From contig NZ_JBAJMV010000003.1 of the NCBI RefSeq assembly GCF_036880965.1, forward strand, positions 62,001-126,000: a stretch of DNA of 64,000 nt. The letters are read 5' to 3'. Below the pieces are notes generated by a model that made no database searches, had not been told where the DNA came from, and saw nothing but the letters and a program-made list of their open reading frames with translations. The DNA comes from JAUASW01 sp036880965. Lineage in GTDB: Bacteria > Pseudomonadota > Gammaproteobacteria > Burkholderiales > Burkholderiaceae_C. The position numbers were made by a program, and so were the translations under genes. Each line of letters begins with the position of its first letter. Positions within the stretch are counted from its first letter, which is position 1. Positions 49,885 to 58,171 of the stretch are shown here, in pieces.

Positions 49885-51159
49885 ATGCAACGCCGAAATT
49901 TCCTCCTGCAGACCGGCGCCCTCGCCGGCTGGACCCTCTGGTCACGCGCAGCCCGGGCCGCTGCCAGCACCGAACTCGCCAAGCGCAAGCTGGTCGTCGT
50001 GATGCTGCGCGGTGCGGTGGACGGCCTCTCGGTCGTCGTGCCCTACGGTGAAGCTGACTATGCCAAGTCGCGAACCAGCACCGCGCTCGCCGCACCAGGC
50101 GCCGAAGACGGCGTGCTGAAACTGGACAGCCGCTTCGGCCTGAATCCGGCGCTGGCGCGGCTCAAGCCCTTCTGGGACCAGGGCGCTTTAGGGTTTGTGC
50201 ATGCCAGCGGCTCGCCCGATCCGACGCGTTCGCACTTCGACGCGCAGGACTACATGGAAAGCGGCACGCCCGGCCGCAAGAGCACGCCCGACGGCTGGAT
50301 GAACCGCCTCGTGGCCCGCATGCCCGGCGAGGCCGCGCCGACCCGCGCCGTGAGCATGGGCGCCACGCCGCCGCGCATCTTTGCCGGCACCGCCAGCGTC
50401 GCTTCGCTGGGCGTGGGCCCGCGCGCGCTCGACCCCAAGGCCATCGACGACCCCAAGGTGCAGGCCGCGCTCGACAAGATGTACGGCCAGGACGCCACCA
50501 TGGCCCGCACCTACAAGGACACCACCGAAGGCCGCGGCGAGATGAAGCGCAGCATGGAAGCGGGCCAAGCCCGCCGCGCCCAGGGTGGCGGCATGGCCGG
50601 CGGCCGCAGCATGGACCCCAGTGCCGACAACGGCGCGCCTTCGGCCCGCAGCTTTGCCGCCGATGCGCGGCGCCTGGGCCAGCTGATCCAGGCCGACGCC
50701 CACACGCAGCTCGCGTTCACCTCGGTGGGCGGCTGGGACACCCACGTCAACCAGGGCGGTGCCAAGGGGCAGTTGGCCAACAAGCTGGCGAGCCTCGGCG
50801 AAGGCCTGGAAGCCCTGGCCCAGGGCCTGGGCGACAGCCTCAAGGACACCGTCATCGTCGTGATGAGCGAGTTCGGCCGCACGGTGCGCCAGAACGGCAC
50901 CGGCGGCACCGACCATGGCCGCGGCAATGTGATGTGGCTGCTCGGCGGCCCGGTGGCAGGCGGCCAGGTGCTGGGCGACTGGCCGGGCCTCGAGACCTCG
51001 GCGCTGGCCGACGGCCGCGACCTGGCGGTGACAACTGACTTCCGCTCGGTGCTGAGCCCGATCCTGCAACGTCACCTCGGCGTGAGTGATGCGGCGCTGG
51101 CTCAGGTCTTCCCGGGCTACAGTGGAGGGGCGCTTAAGGGTCAGGTCTTGCGGGCCTGA
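49885..51159 (+). CDS. DUF1501 domain protein, Tat-exported
   Basis: A 424-residue protein with a twin-arginine-type signal (QRRNFLLQTGALAGWTLWSRAARA). The DUF1501 fold is related to the alkaline phosphatase/sulfatase superfamily. Visible blocks: KRKLVVVMLRGAVDGLSVVVPYG, RSHFDAQDYMESGTPG, FTSVGGWDTHVNQ, VIVVMSEFGRTVRQNGTGGTDHGRG (split as VIVVMSEFGRTV and GGTDHGRG, candidate metal ligands Asp/His). An internal Met/Gly-rich stretch near 235 (GGGMAGGRSMD) is probably a flexible loop. Partner of the DUF1800 protein immediately upstream. Confidence 0.9.
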   Translation: MQRRNFLLQTGALAGWTLWSRAARAAASTELAKRKLVVVMLRGAVDGLSVVVPYGEADYAKSRTSTALAAPGAEDGVLKLDSRFGLNPALARLKPFWDQGALGFVHASGSPDPTRSHFDAQDYMESGTPGRKSTPDGWMNRLVARMPGEAAPTRAVSMGATPPRIFAGTASVASLGVGPRALDPKAIDDPKVQAALDKMYGQDATMARTYKDTTEGRGEMKRSMEAGQARRAQGGGMAGGRSMDPSADNGAPSARSFAADARRLGQLIQADAHTQLAFTSVGGWDTHVNQGGAKGQLANKLASLGEGLEALAQGLGDSLKDTVIVVMSEFGRTVRQNGTGGTDHGRGNVMWLLGGPVAGGQVLGDWPGLETSALADGRDLAVTTDFRSVLSPILQRHLGVSDAALAQVFPGYSGGALKGQVLRA

Positions 51160-51196
51160 GGAACCCCTCATGGGCTGGCGCGGCGCCTGGCCGAGG

Positions 51197-52186
51197 TCAG
51201 GATTTCGGATAGACCGACGGTGCCTCCAGCAGGCGCCGGTCCTGGTCGTGATCGCACAGTGCATACGTGAAGCCGTGGTGCAGCGCGCAGGCCCCCACCT
51301 CGCCGTGCTTGTTCATGGCCAGCAGGCAGACCTGTAGCTGCTTGCTCGCGGCCTCACGCTTGTGCACGATGCGCTCCAGCGCCGCGACGCAGGCTTCCTG
51401 CGGCGACTTGCCCTGGCGCATCATCTCGACGACCAGGAAGCTCGCAGCATTGCGGATCATTTCCTCGCCCACGCCCGAGGCCGTGGCGGCACCGGCCTCG
51501 TTGTCCACATACAGGCCTGCGCCGATGATGGGGCTGTCACCGACGCGGCCGCGCAGCTTCCAGGCCATGCCACTGGTGGTGCAGGCGCCTGCCAGACGGC
51601 CCTGGCTGTCGATGGCCAGCAGGCCCAGCGTGTCGTGATTGGCGCTGTCGCCGGGACGTGAGGTCGAGAGACGCTCCACGTTCATCTTCGGCTGGTACCT
51701 GGACTCGAGCTTCCACTCGCGCCAGGCCTTGCGGGCAGCGTCGGTCAGCAAGGCCTCGCGGGCAAAGCCCTGCTCCAGCGCGAACTGCTGAGCCCCCGCG
51801 CCAACCAGCATCACATGGGGTGTCTTCTCCATCACCCGGCGAGCTACCGAAATCGGATGCCGGATGTCTTCCAGTGCTGCCACGGAGCCGCAGCGGCCAT
51901 CACCATCCATGATGCTGGCGTCGAGTGTCAGGTAGCCCTCTCGATCCGGATAGCCACAGCGGCCCACCGTGGCATTGCACAACTCACCCTCGGCCCAGCG
52001 TGCGCCTTGTTCCACCGCATCCAGCGCTGCGCCCCGGCTGCCCAGCACTTTCCAGGCGGCCTGGTTGGCACCCACGCCGAAGTCCCATGTCGAAACGACG
52101 CGCGCGGCGCCGCGCTGCTGGGCCAGGGCCCAGACCGGTGCGGCCAGGGCCGCAGCGCCGATCAGTGTCTTGCGACGAGTCAGCAT
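51197..52186 (-). CDS. N4-(beta-N-acetylglucosaminyl)-L-asparaginase (glycosylasparaginase)
   Basis: A 329-residue Ntn-hydrolase. Signal TRRKTLIGAAALAAPVWALA is twin-arginine-like, so the enzyme is probably periplasmic. The autocleavage/catalytic Thr is in NHDTLGLLAID. The beta subunit part continues with CTTSGMAWKLRGRVGDSPIIGAGLY and ends in an Asn-aspartylglucosaminidase-like tail. The family cleaves GlcNAc-Asn linkages; isoaspartyl peptidase activity is the alternative. Expected length for bacterial flavastacin-cluster glycosylasparaginases. It is convergent with the DUF1501 gene. GlcNAc-releasing activity links loosely to the amino-sugar genes at 37-43 kb. Confidence 0.87.
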   Translation of the reverse strand: MLTRRKTLIGAAALAAPVWALAQQRGAARVVSTWDFGVGANQAAWKVLGSRGAALDAVEQGARWAEGELCNATVGRCGYPDREGYLTLDASIMDGDGRCGSVAALEDIRHPISVARRVMEKTPHVMLVGAGAQQFALEQGFAREALLTDAARKAWREWKLESRYQPKMNVERLSTSRPGDSANHDTLGLLAIDSQGRLAGACTTSGMAWKLRGRVGDSPIIGAGLYVDNEAGAATASGVGEEMIRNAASFLVVEMMRQGKSPQEACVAALERIVHKREAASKQLQVCLLAMNKHGEVGACALHHGFTYALCDHDQDRRLLEAPSVYPKS

Positions 52187-52335
52187 CGCCTCACTCCCAT
52201 GTTCGATGGCTGGTCAGTATGACATCGCGTTGCAGGGACGCCGCGCCAACTGGCGCCAGGTCTTGCCACAAGGCGGGGCCGGCAATGCGCACAAGCGGTC
52301 AACTCGCTGCGCCGAGCCGGCGTTAGGCTGCGACC

Positions 52336-52929
52336 ATGCATCCACCCTCCCTGCCCCTCTTGATCCTCCTGCTGCTTGCCAGCGTGTCGCTGCCGGCCGC
52401 CGCCCAGTACCGCTGCCGCGCGCCCGACGGCTCCCTCAGCTTCCAGCAGAACCCCTGCCCCGATGGCCATGGCCAGCAGAAGCTGGACATGCGCGTGGAC
52501 CAGCCCGCTGCTGCGGCGGCGTCTGCGGACTACAGCCGCCAGTTGAGCGAGCTGGAACGCCAGCGCAAGGTCCGCGAGGCCATCATGGCGGGCCGGCCCA
52601 TGGTCTCCATGACCCGCGCCGAGCTCGACTCGGCCATGGGCTCGCCGCTGCGCAGCAGCAGCGGCCAGGTCGGGCCCGACTCGACCGATCAGCTCTACTA
52701 CCAGCGCGGCGGCCGCGGCTTCTACGTCTCGCTGCGCAATGGCGTGGTCGTGGCCTTCGACGATGTCGACCCGCCGCCTGCGCGCGCAGCCCAGGCCGGC
52801 AAGCCCTGCCCTTCGGCGCGCGAGATCCGCGACATCGAGATCGACATCAGCAAGCTGGCCAATCGCGACAACAAGCCGCTGCAACTGGAGCTGAACAAGC
52901 GCCTGCTCGACGCCCGGGCCTGCCGCTGA
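52336..52929 (+). CDS. Exported DUF4124-type protein
   Basis: A 197-residue protein with a signal peptide (PLLILLLLASVSLPAAA, cleaved before QYRCRAPDGS). The start of the mature part is DUF4124-like: YRCRAPDGSLSFQQNPCPDG, with a cysteine pair that can form a disulfide. A helical stretch (YSRQLSELERQRKVREAIMAG) and a beta-rich SmpA/OmlA-like segment (MTRAELDSAMGSPL, YYQRGGRGFYVSLRNGVVVAF) follow. Cysteines near the end may pair as well. Function unknown. Convergent with the methylglyoxal synthase gene. Confidence 0.75.
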   Translation: MHPPSLPLLILLLLASVSLPAAAQYRCRAPDGSLSFQQNPCPDGHGQQKLDMRVDQPAAAAASADYSRQLSELERQRKVREAIMAGRPMVSMTRAELDSAMGSPLRSSSGQVGPDSTDQLYYQRGGRGFYVSLRNGVVVAFDDVDPPPARAAQAGKPCPSAREIRDIEIDISKLANRDNKPLQLELNKRLLDARACR

Positions 52930-52950
52930 AGGCGCGCCTCGCTGCGGTGC

Positions 52951-53349
52951 TCACACCTGCGTCGGCAGGGCAACCAAGGCCCGCAAGAGCAGGCGTGCTC
53001 CGGAAAGATTGGTGGCGCAAGGCACGTCATGAACATCGCAGGCACGCACCAGGGCATTGATGTCGGGCTCATGAGGCTGCGGCGTCATCGGGTCGCGCAG
53101 GAACACCACGGCATCCACCTCACCCACGGCCAGGCGCGCACCGATCTGCAGGTCGCCACCCAGGGGGCCGCTGAGCATGCATTCGACCTCCAGCCCCAAT
53201 TCATTGCGCAGCCGCCGCCCGGTCGTGCCGGTGGCCATCAGGCGGCAGGCCTGCAGCAGCGGCAGGAACTCGGAGGCCAGCGCCAGCATGCTGTCCTTCT
53301 TGTGGTCATGGGCGATCAGGGCCAGGCGCGGAGCGGAGGGCTTGTTCAT
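52951..53349 (-). CDS. mgsA: Methylglyoxal synthase
   Basis: A 132-residue cytoplasmic enzyme that converts dihydroxyacetone phosphate to methylglyoxal and phosphate. Family marks: LALIAHDHKKDSMLA, ATGTTGRRL, SGPLGGDLQIGARLAVG with the catalytic Asp, FLRDPMTPQPHEPDINAL with the catalytic His, and CATNLSGARLLL. It is about 20 residues shorter than the E. coli protein at the C-terminus. Usually an outlet for phosphate-starved glycolysis; detoxification could use the glyoxalase-like protein encoded at 34304. Divergent from the D-threonine-aldolase-like gene. Confidence 0.93.
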   Translation of the reverse strand: MNKPSAPRLALIAHDHKKDSMLALASEFLPLLQACRLMATGTTGRRLRNELGLEVECMLSGPLGGDLQIGARLAVGEVDAVVFLRDPMTPQPHEPDINALVRACDVHDVPCATNLSGARLLLRALVALPTQV

Positions 53350-53411
53350 GGCACCATGCTAGCCCGCCGCCGGTTACGGCGTTGCATCAATCTGCTCAGC
53401 CTTGTGATCGC

Positions 53412-54554
53412 ATGACATCTCCTCTGCAACTGCCGCCTGCCGCGCGCCCTGGCGATGCGCTCTCAAGCATCGACACCCCTGCCCTGCTGCTGGAACTCGA
53501 TGCCTTCGAGCGCAACCTGGACCGCATGCAGGCCGCAGCGACGGCGGCCGGCGTGGCCTTGCGCCCGCATGCCAAGGCACACAAATGCCCGGCCATCTCG
53601 CTGGCGCAGATCCAGCGCGGCGCGGTAGGCATCTGCTGCCAGAAGGTCAGCGAGGCCTTTCCCTTCGCCAACGCCGGCGTGCAGGACATCCTGATCAGCA
53701 ACGAAACCGTGGGCCCGGCCAAGGCCGCGCTGGCGGCCGAGCTGGCAAGGCATTGCCAGCTGACCGTGTGCGTCGACCATGAAAGCCAGATTGCCGACCT
53801 CGCCGCTGCCAGCCAGGCGGTCGGCAGCCAGATGGCCCTGCTGGTGGAAATCAATATCGGCCAGAACCGCTGCGGCGTGACCGACGCGCCCGCCGTGCTG
53901 GCCTTGATCGAGCAGATCCAGCGCCATCCGCAACTGCGCTTCAAGGGCTTGCAGGCCTATCTGGGCAGCATCCAGCATGTGCGCGGCCATGAAGAGCGGC
54001 GCGCCGCCGCAGCAGGTGCTGCCGAGCGCACGGCGGCCGTGGTGGCTGCGCTGAGGCAGGCCGGCCATGCCTGCGAGGTGATCACGGGCGGCGGCAGCGG
54101 CACGGTCGAGTTCGACCTGGCCAGCGGCGTCTACACCGAGGTGCAGCCGGGCTCCTACATCGGCATGGACGCCGACTACGGTCGCAATGATTTCACCGGC
54201 ACGCTGCACTTCGAGCATGCGCTGTTCCTGGCCAGCAGCGTGATGAGCGTGGGCAATGGCGAGCGCACGGTGGTGGACGCCGGCCTCAAGTCATTGACCC
54301 TGGACTCGGGCCTGCCGCTGGTGTGGGGCCATGGCCAGGTCAGCCAGCAGCTCAGCTACAGCGCCGCCAGCGACGAGCACGGCATCGTCCAGCTGCTCAG
54401 TCCCGAGGCGGAACGCCCGGCCCTGGGGACGCAGCTCTGGCTGGTGCCCGGCCATTGCGACCCGACCTTCAACCTGCACGACGAGGTGATCGCCGTGCGC
54501 GCCGGCCGGGTCGAGGCGGTCTGGCCAATTGCCGCGCGCGGCTTGAGCCGTTGA
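53412..54554 (+). CDS. D-threonine aldolase-like PLP enzyme (DSD1 family)
   Basis: A 380-residue enzyme with the fold-type III plan. The alanine-racemase-type N-terminal barrel holds the PLP lysine in RPHAKAHKCPAI. Downstream are VEINIGQNRCGV, KGLQAYLGSIQHV, GGGSGTVEFDLASG and a C-terminal D-serine-dehydratase-like domain with the metal motif PGHCDPTFNLHD. Members are D-threonine aldolase, D-3-hydroxyaspartate aldolase and eukaryote-type D-serine dehydratase; the sequence alone does not decide. ATG 53412 is used, and a GTG/ATG-type start 30 bases earlier is possible. It is followed by the DUF2789 gene after 40 bases. Confidence 0.86.
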   Translation: MTSPLQLPPAARPGDALSSIDTPALLLELDAFERNLDRMQAAATAAGVALRPHAKAHKCPAISLAQIQRGAVGICCQKVSEAFPFANAGVQDILISNETVGPAKAALAAELARHCQLTVCVDHESQIADLAAASQAVGSQMALLVEINIGQNRCGVTDAPAVLALIEQIQRHPQLRFKGLQAYLGSIQHVRGHEERRAAAAGAAERTAAVVAALRQAGHACEVITGGGSGTVEFDLASGVYTEVQPGSYIGMDADYGRNDFTGTLHFEHALFLASSVMSVGNGERTVVDAGLKSLTLDSGLPLVWGHGQVSQQLSYSAASDEHGIVQLLSPEAERPALGTQLWLVPGHCDPTFNLHDEVIAVRAGRVEAVWPIAARGLSR

Positions 54555-54594
54555 AAGTAGTCGCTAGACTGAATCAAAGCTCCGGGAGTTGAAG

Positions 54595-54828
54595 ATGGAA
54601 TCACCGTTCCACAGCCTTGTCGATCTATTCAAGCAACTGGGCCTGCCGCATGAGCCGGCGCAGATCCGCGTCTTCATCGAAAGCAACCGCCAGCAATGCC
54701 TGGGTTGCGCGGTGCAGGACGCACCAGTCTGGTCGGCCAGCCAGGCCGCCTTCCTGAGCGAAGCGATTGCGGAAGATGCCGACTGGGCCATCGCCGCCGA
54801 ATCGCTGGCCGACCTGCTGTGCCGCTGA
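54595..54828 (+). CDS. DUF2789 family protein
   Basis: A 77-residue cytoplasmic protein. DUF2789 features are FHSLVDLFKQLGLPHEPAQI and WSASQAAFLSEAIAEDADWAI. ATG 54595 follows GGGAG by eight bases; TTG 54589 in frame is less likely. The last ten bases overlap the GTG start of the acetyltransferase gene, so the two are co-translated. Function unknown. Confidence 0.85.
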   Translation: MESPFHSLVDLFKQLGLPHEPAQIRVFIESNRQQCLGCAVQDAPVWSASQAAFLSEAIAEDADWAIAAESLADLLCR

Positions 54829-55322
54829 TACGCGCCTTCGAGGCGAGTGACTGGCCGCAGCTGCGGCCCTTGCTGCAAGAGGTCTTCGCCACCGGCGATA
54901 CCTATGCCTATGCGCCGCAAAGCTCCGACGCCGAACTCCACAAGACCTGGATCGAGGGCCCCGAGGCCACGTTCGTGATCTGTGGTGAAGACGGAGAGCT
55001 GCTGGGCAGCTATGCGCTTCGACCCAATCAGCCGGGCCAGGGCAGCCATGTGGCCAACTGCGGCTATCTGGTGGCACCTGCCGCACGCGGCCAGGGCCTC
55101 GCCACCCTGATGTGCGAGCACTCGCAGGCCGAAGCCCTGCGCCGCGGCTACCGGGCCATGCAGTTCAACCTGGTGGTCTCGACCAATACCGGCGCGGTGC
55201 GCCTGTGGCAGCAACTCGGCTTCGAGATCGTGGGCACCCTGCCCGGCGCCTTCAAGCACCAGTGCCTGGGCTATGTCGATGCCCATGTGATGTTCAAGAC
55301 CCTGAGCCCGAAGGATTCCTGA
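54819..55322 (+). CDS. GNAT-family N-acetyltransferase
   Basis: A 167-residue acetyltransferase. Starting at GTG 54819 (PLIRAFEASDWPQLRPLL) it has the GNAT order: N-terminal strand and helix, ELLGSYALRPNQPG, the motif A region CGYLVAPAARGQGLATLMCEHS with the acetyl-CoA loop, and FNLVVSTNTGAVRLWQQLGFEIVGT. Closest in style to uncharacterised YhhY/PhiNO-like enzymes. It overlaps DUF2789 upstream by ten bases and the DUF4359 gene downstream by one base (TGATG), forming a three-gene operon. Confidence 0.88.
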   Translation: MPLIRAFEASDWPQLRPLLQEVFATGDTYAYAPQSSDAELHKTWIEGPEATFVICGEDGELLGSYALRPNQPGQGSHVANCGYLVAPAARGQGLATLMCEHSQAEALRRGYRAMQFNLVVSTNTGAVRLWQQLGFEIVGTLPGAFKHQCLGYVDAHVMFKTLSPKDS

Positions 55323-55582
55323 TGAGCAAATCCCTGATCTCCCTGCTGGTGCTGGCCGCCCTCGTGGTTGCCGGCTTTGCCACCAACCCCTCGGCCGACC
55401 AGCACCGCGACAAGATCAAGAAGGCCGTGGCAGAGCGCAGCCAGCTGGAAGGCGCCCTGGGCGTCGGCCAGATCACTGCCTTCGCTTCCAAGTACCACTC
55501 GCTGGGCCTGGCCTCCTACACCACGGTGAACGACAAGCTCCGCACGGTGGGCGTGCTGGGCATGGTCTTTGTCAGCGACTAA
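55322..55582 (+). CDS. DUF4359-type small exported or membrane protein
   Basis: An 86-residue protein with an N-terminal hydrophobic helix (LISLLVLAALVVAGFATNP), acting as a signal peptide or membrane anchor. The remainder resembles DUF4359: NPSADQHRDKIKKAVAERS, SKYHSLGLASYTTVNDKLRT and VGVLGMVFVSD. ATG 55322 overlaps the GNAT stop. It is convergent with the peptide-transport operon, with only 14 bases between stops and no clear terminator. Confidence 0.75.
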   Translation: MSKSLISLLVLAALVVAGFATNPSADQHRDKIKKAVAERSQLEGALGVGQITAFASKYHSLGLASYTTVNDKLRTVGVLGMVFVSD

Positions 55583-55596
55583 AAGACGCATCGGTC

Positions 55597-56373
55597 TCAG
55601 GCCGCGCGCCTGACAAAGCCCTGGGCCGCCACCATGAGCTCCCGCGTGTAGTCCTGGCTCACACGGCCTTGCGCCAGCGCCGCAGCCTCCAGCGTCTCGA
55701 CCTCGCGCCCCCGCTGCATCACCATCACGCGCTCGCACAAGTGCGTCACCACGCCCAGGTCGTGGCTGACCATCAGGAAGCTCAGGCCGCGCTCGCGGCG
55801 CAGCGCTTCCAGCAGATTCAGCACCTCGGCCTGCACCGAGGCGTCGAGTGCCGAGGTCGGCTCATCGAGCAGCAGCAATTGCGGCTCGAGAATCAAGGCT
55901 CGCGCAATGGCGACACGCTGGCGCTGACCGCCCGACAACTGATGCGCGTAACGGAAACGATAGCCCTTGCCCAGACCCACCGCCTCCAGCGCCGCTTCGA
56001 TGCGCGACTCCGCATCACCGATGCCATGGATGGCCAAGGGCTCGGCCAGCATGCGGTCCACGGTCTGGCGCGGATGCAGGGAACCGTAGGGGTCCTGGAA
56101 CACCATCTGCACGCGACGGCGAAATTCCTTGCTGCCTGGCTTGGGCAGCTCGCACTCACCCAGCAACTGCACCTCGCCCGCGCTGCGCTGAACCAGGCCG
56201 CAGATGCCACGCAGGACCGTGGACTTGCCCGAACCGGATTCGCCGACCAGGCCCAGGCTTTCGCCCGGCGCGACCGTGAAGCTCATGTCGTGCAGGGCCG
56301 TGAACTCGCCGAAGCGCACTTGCAGATGCTTGACCTCGAGGCCGAGAGCCCGATTTACCTGATTCGCCGTCAT
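55597..56373 (-). CDS. Peptide ABC importer ATP-binding protein (OppF/DppF-like)
   Basis: A 258-residue ATPase from ATG 56373 (GTG 56382 is also in frame). Walker A GESGSGKST, Q-loop MVFQDPYGSLHPRQTV, signature LSGGQRQRVAIARALILEP, Walker B LLLLDEPTSALD and switch MVSHDLGVV. The QDPYGSLHPR pattern is typical of OppF/DppF. It is shorter than E. coli OppF (~330) and lacks the long C-terminal oligopeptide-specific tail. Last gene of the operon, overlapping the OppD-like gene by four bases (ATGA). Confidence 0.9.
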   Translation of the reverse strand: MTANQVNRALGLEVKHLQVRFGEFTALHDMSFTVAPGESLGLVGESGSGKSTVLRGICGLVQRSAGEVQLLGECELPKPGSKEFRRRVQMVFQDPYGSLHPRQTVDRMLAEPLAIHGIGDAESRIEAALEAVGLGKGYRFRYAHQLSGGQRQRVAIARALILEPQLLLLDEPTSALDASVQAEVLNLLEALRRERGLSFLMVSHDLGVVTHLCERVMVMQRGREVETLEAAALAQGRVSQDYTRELMVAAQGFVRRAA

Positions 56374-57266
56374 GACTTCCACGCCTCCTCGCGCTGCAAG
56401 GTCGGCAAGGGATGACGCGGCGCATCAAGCCGAGGCAGGCAATCGAGCAGGCCGCGGGTGTAGGCATGCTTCGCCTCGTGCAGCCGCGTGGCCTCAATCT
56501 CTTCAACCACCCGGCCGGCGTACATCACCAGCACGCGGTCACAGAAGCTTGCAACCAGGCGCAGGTCGTGGGAGATGAAGACCAGGCCCATGGAGGAAGC
56601 GCCGGGCCGCCCCAAGCTCTCTCCACTCCCTCGGGGGGCGGGCACACGGTTGCGCTCGCGCACCAGGCGATCCAGGACCGCCAGCACCTGCAGCTGCACG
56701 CTGACGTCGAGCGCCGATGTGGGTTCATCCGCGATCAGCACTTCGGGCTCGGCGATGGTCATCATCGCGATCATCACGCGCTGGCCCATGCCGCCCGACA
56801 CCTCGTGCGGATAGAGGCCGGCCACGCGCTCGGGCGCTTCGATGCCGACTTCGCTCAAGGCCTTCAACATGCGCTCGCGCGCATCGCCGCTGCCCAGCTT
56901 GCGATGCGCCCGCAAGGCCTCGACGATCTGCGCGCCGATCTTCATGACCGGGTTCAGTGAGTACTTCGGGTCCTGCATCACCAGGGCCATGCGCTGGCCG
57001 CGCAGCGCGCGCCGCTCGGCTGCAGAACTGCTGAGCAGGTCGATGCCATCAAAGCGCAAGGCCTTGGCCTCGACACGCGCGCCCGGTGCCGACAGGCCGA
57101 GGATGGCCCGGCCGGTCTGCGACTTGCCCGAGCCCGATTCGCCGACGATACCCAGGCGCTCGCGGCCGAGCGTGAAAGACACGCCACGCACCGCCTCGAT
57201 ACGGCCGCCATCGCGGGCCGGATAGCTGACGCGCAGGTCTTCGACTTCAAGAAGAGGCTTTGTCAC
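56370..57266 (-). CDS. Peptide ABC importer ATP-binding protein (OppD/DppD-like) with in-frame insert
   Basis: A 298-residue ATPase. Walker A GESGSGKSQ, Q-loop VMQDPKYSLNPVMKIG, signature VSGGMGQRVMIAMM, Walker B VLIADEPTSALD and H-switch FISHDLRLV. Between the Walker B helix (LVRERN) and the strand MGLVFISHDL lies an extra stretch of about 20 residues rich in Arg, Gly, Pro and Ser (about 206-225). It is absent from the family and is encoded by a dispersed-repeat-like DNA element. GTG 57266 overlaps the permease stop (GTGA). Whether the subunit stays active depends on this surface loop being tolerated. Confidence 0.88.
   Translation of the reverse strand: MTKPLLEVEDLRVSYPARDGGRIEAVRGVSFTLGRERLGIVGESGSGKSQTGRAILGLSAPGARVEAKALRFDGIDLLSSSAAERRALRGQRMALVMQDPKYSLNPVMKIGAQIVEALRAHRKLGSGDARERMLKALSEVGIEAPERVAGLYPHEVSGGMGQRVMIAMMTIAEPEVLIADEPTSALDVSVQLQVLAVLDRLVRERNRVPAPRGSGESLGRPGASSMGLVFISHDLRLVASFCDRVLVMYAGRVVEEIEATRLHEAKHAYTRGLLDCLPRLDAPRHPLPTLQREEAWKS
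56592..56650. repeat. REP-like dispersed element inserted in frame in the OppD-like gene
   Basis: The stretch contains GCCGGGCCGCCCCAAG and CTCCCTCGGGGGGCGGGC, the two ends of a GC-rich repeat that I recall as scattered between genes in many Burkholderiales. Its outer parts are partly complementary (CCGCCCC with GGGGCGG). Here it adds about 20 codons without breaking the frame. Confidence 0.65.
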
Positions 57267-58171
57267 TCGGCCTCCTTTGGGTCGAGCGCATCCCGCAGCC
57301 CGTCCCCCAGCAGATTGAAAGCCAGGCTGACGATGAAGATGGCGATCCCCGGCCCGGCGGCCACCCACCACTGGTCCAGCACGAAGGCGCGGCCGCCGGC
57401 AATCATGGCGCCCCATTCCGGGCTGGGCGGCTGCGCGCCGAGGCCGAGGAAGCCCAGGCCGGCAGCGGTCAGGATGATGCCGGCCATGTCCAGCGTCACC
57501 CGCACGATCAGCGATGGCAGGCACAGCGGCATGATGTGGCGCAGGACGATGCGCCAGCGTGAGGCGCCCTGCAATTGCACGGCGGCAATGAAGTCGGCGC
57601 CGCGCAGGCTCAGGGTCTCGGCGCGGGCAATGCGTGCATAGGCCGGCCAGGCCGTGATCGCGATTGCCAGCACCGCGTTCTCGATGCCGGGGCCCAACGC
57701 GGCCACAAAGGCCAGCGCGAGGATCAGCTTGGGAAAGGCCAGGAAGATGTCGGTGATGCGCATCAGCACCGCATCGACCCAGCCACCGAAATAGCCCGCC
57801 AGCGTGCCGACCAGCAGGCCGATGGGCGCGGCCAGGATGGCCACGACGGTGACGACAAAGAGCGTGATGCGCGAGCCCCAGACGATGCGCGAGAAGATGT
57901 CGCGGCCCTGCTCGTCCGTGCCCATCCAGTGCGCGCCGGAGGGCGGCAGAAGGCGGCTGTTCATCAGGTCGCCCACATCCGGCGCCGCGGGCGCGATCCA
58001 GGGCGCCAGTGCGGCCATCCCCATCAGCCCGAGCACGAGGATCAGTCCGAGAAGTGCCAGGCGGTTGCGCGCAAAGCTGCGCCAGCCTGAATAGAGCCGC
58101 CCGAGCGCGGCCTGGCGGCGAGACTCTGGCCGCTCGCTCGTCAGCCATTGGTGAAGTGACGATGCAGTCAT
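57263..58171 (-). CDS. Peptide ABC importer permease (OppC/DppC-like)
   Basis: A 302-residue inner-membrane permease. An N-terminal helix (RLALLGLILVLGLMGMAAL) and the typical OppC segment SGAHWMGTDEQGRDIFSRIVWGSRITL precede the transport domain with about five more helices. The EAA coupling loop reads AARAETLSLRGADFIAAVQLQGAS-like (ARAETLSLRGADF, then GASRWRIVLRHIMP). The tail GDGLRDALDPK is diagnostic for DppC/OppC. ATG 58171 overlaps the upstream stop by four bases, and its stop overlaps the ATPase start in the same way. Confidence 0.92.
   Translation of the reverse strand: MTASSLHQWLTSERPESRRQAALGRLYSGWRSFARNRLALLGLILVLGLMGMAALAPWIAPAAPDVGDLMNSRLLPPSGAHWMGTDEQGRDIFSRIVWGSRITLFVVTVVAILAAPIGLLVGTLAGYFGGWVDAVLMRITDIFLAFPKLILALAFVAALGPGIENAVLAIAITAWPAYARIARAETLSLRGADFIAAVQLQGASRWRIVLRHIMPLCLPSLIVRVTLDMAGIILTAAGLGFLGLGAQPPSPEWGAMIAGGRAFVLDQWWVAAGPGIAIFIVSLAFNLLGDGLRDALDPKEAE

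Noticed and set aside
56370..57266. A frameshift or gene fusion in the OppD-like ATPase.
   Set aside because: The frame is continuous with Walker A, signature, Walker B and H-switch in order. The extra residues are explained by an in-frame repeat-like element.
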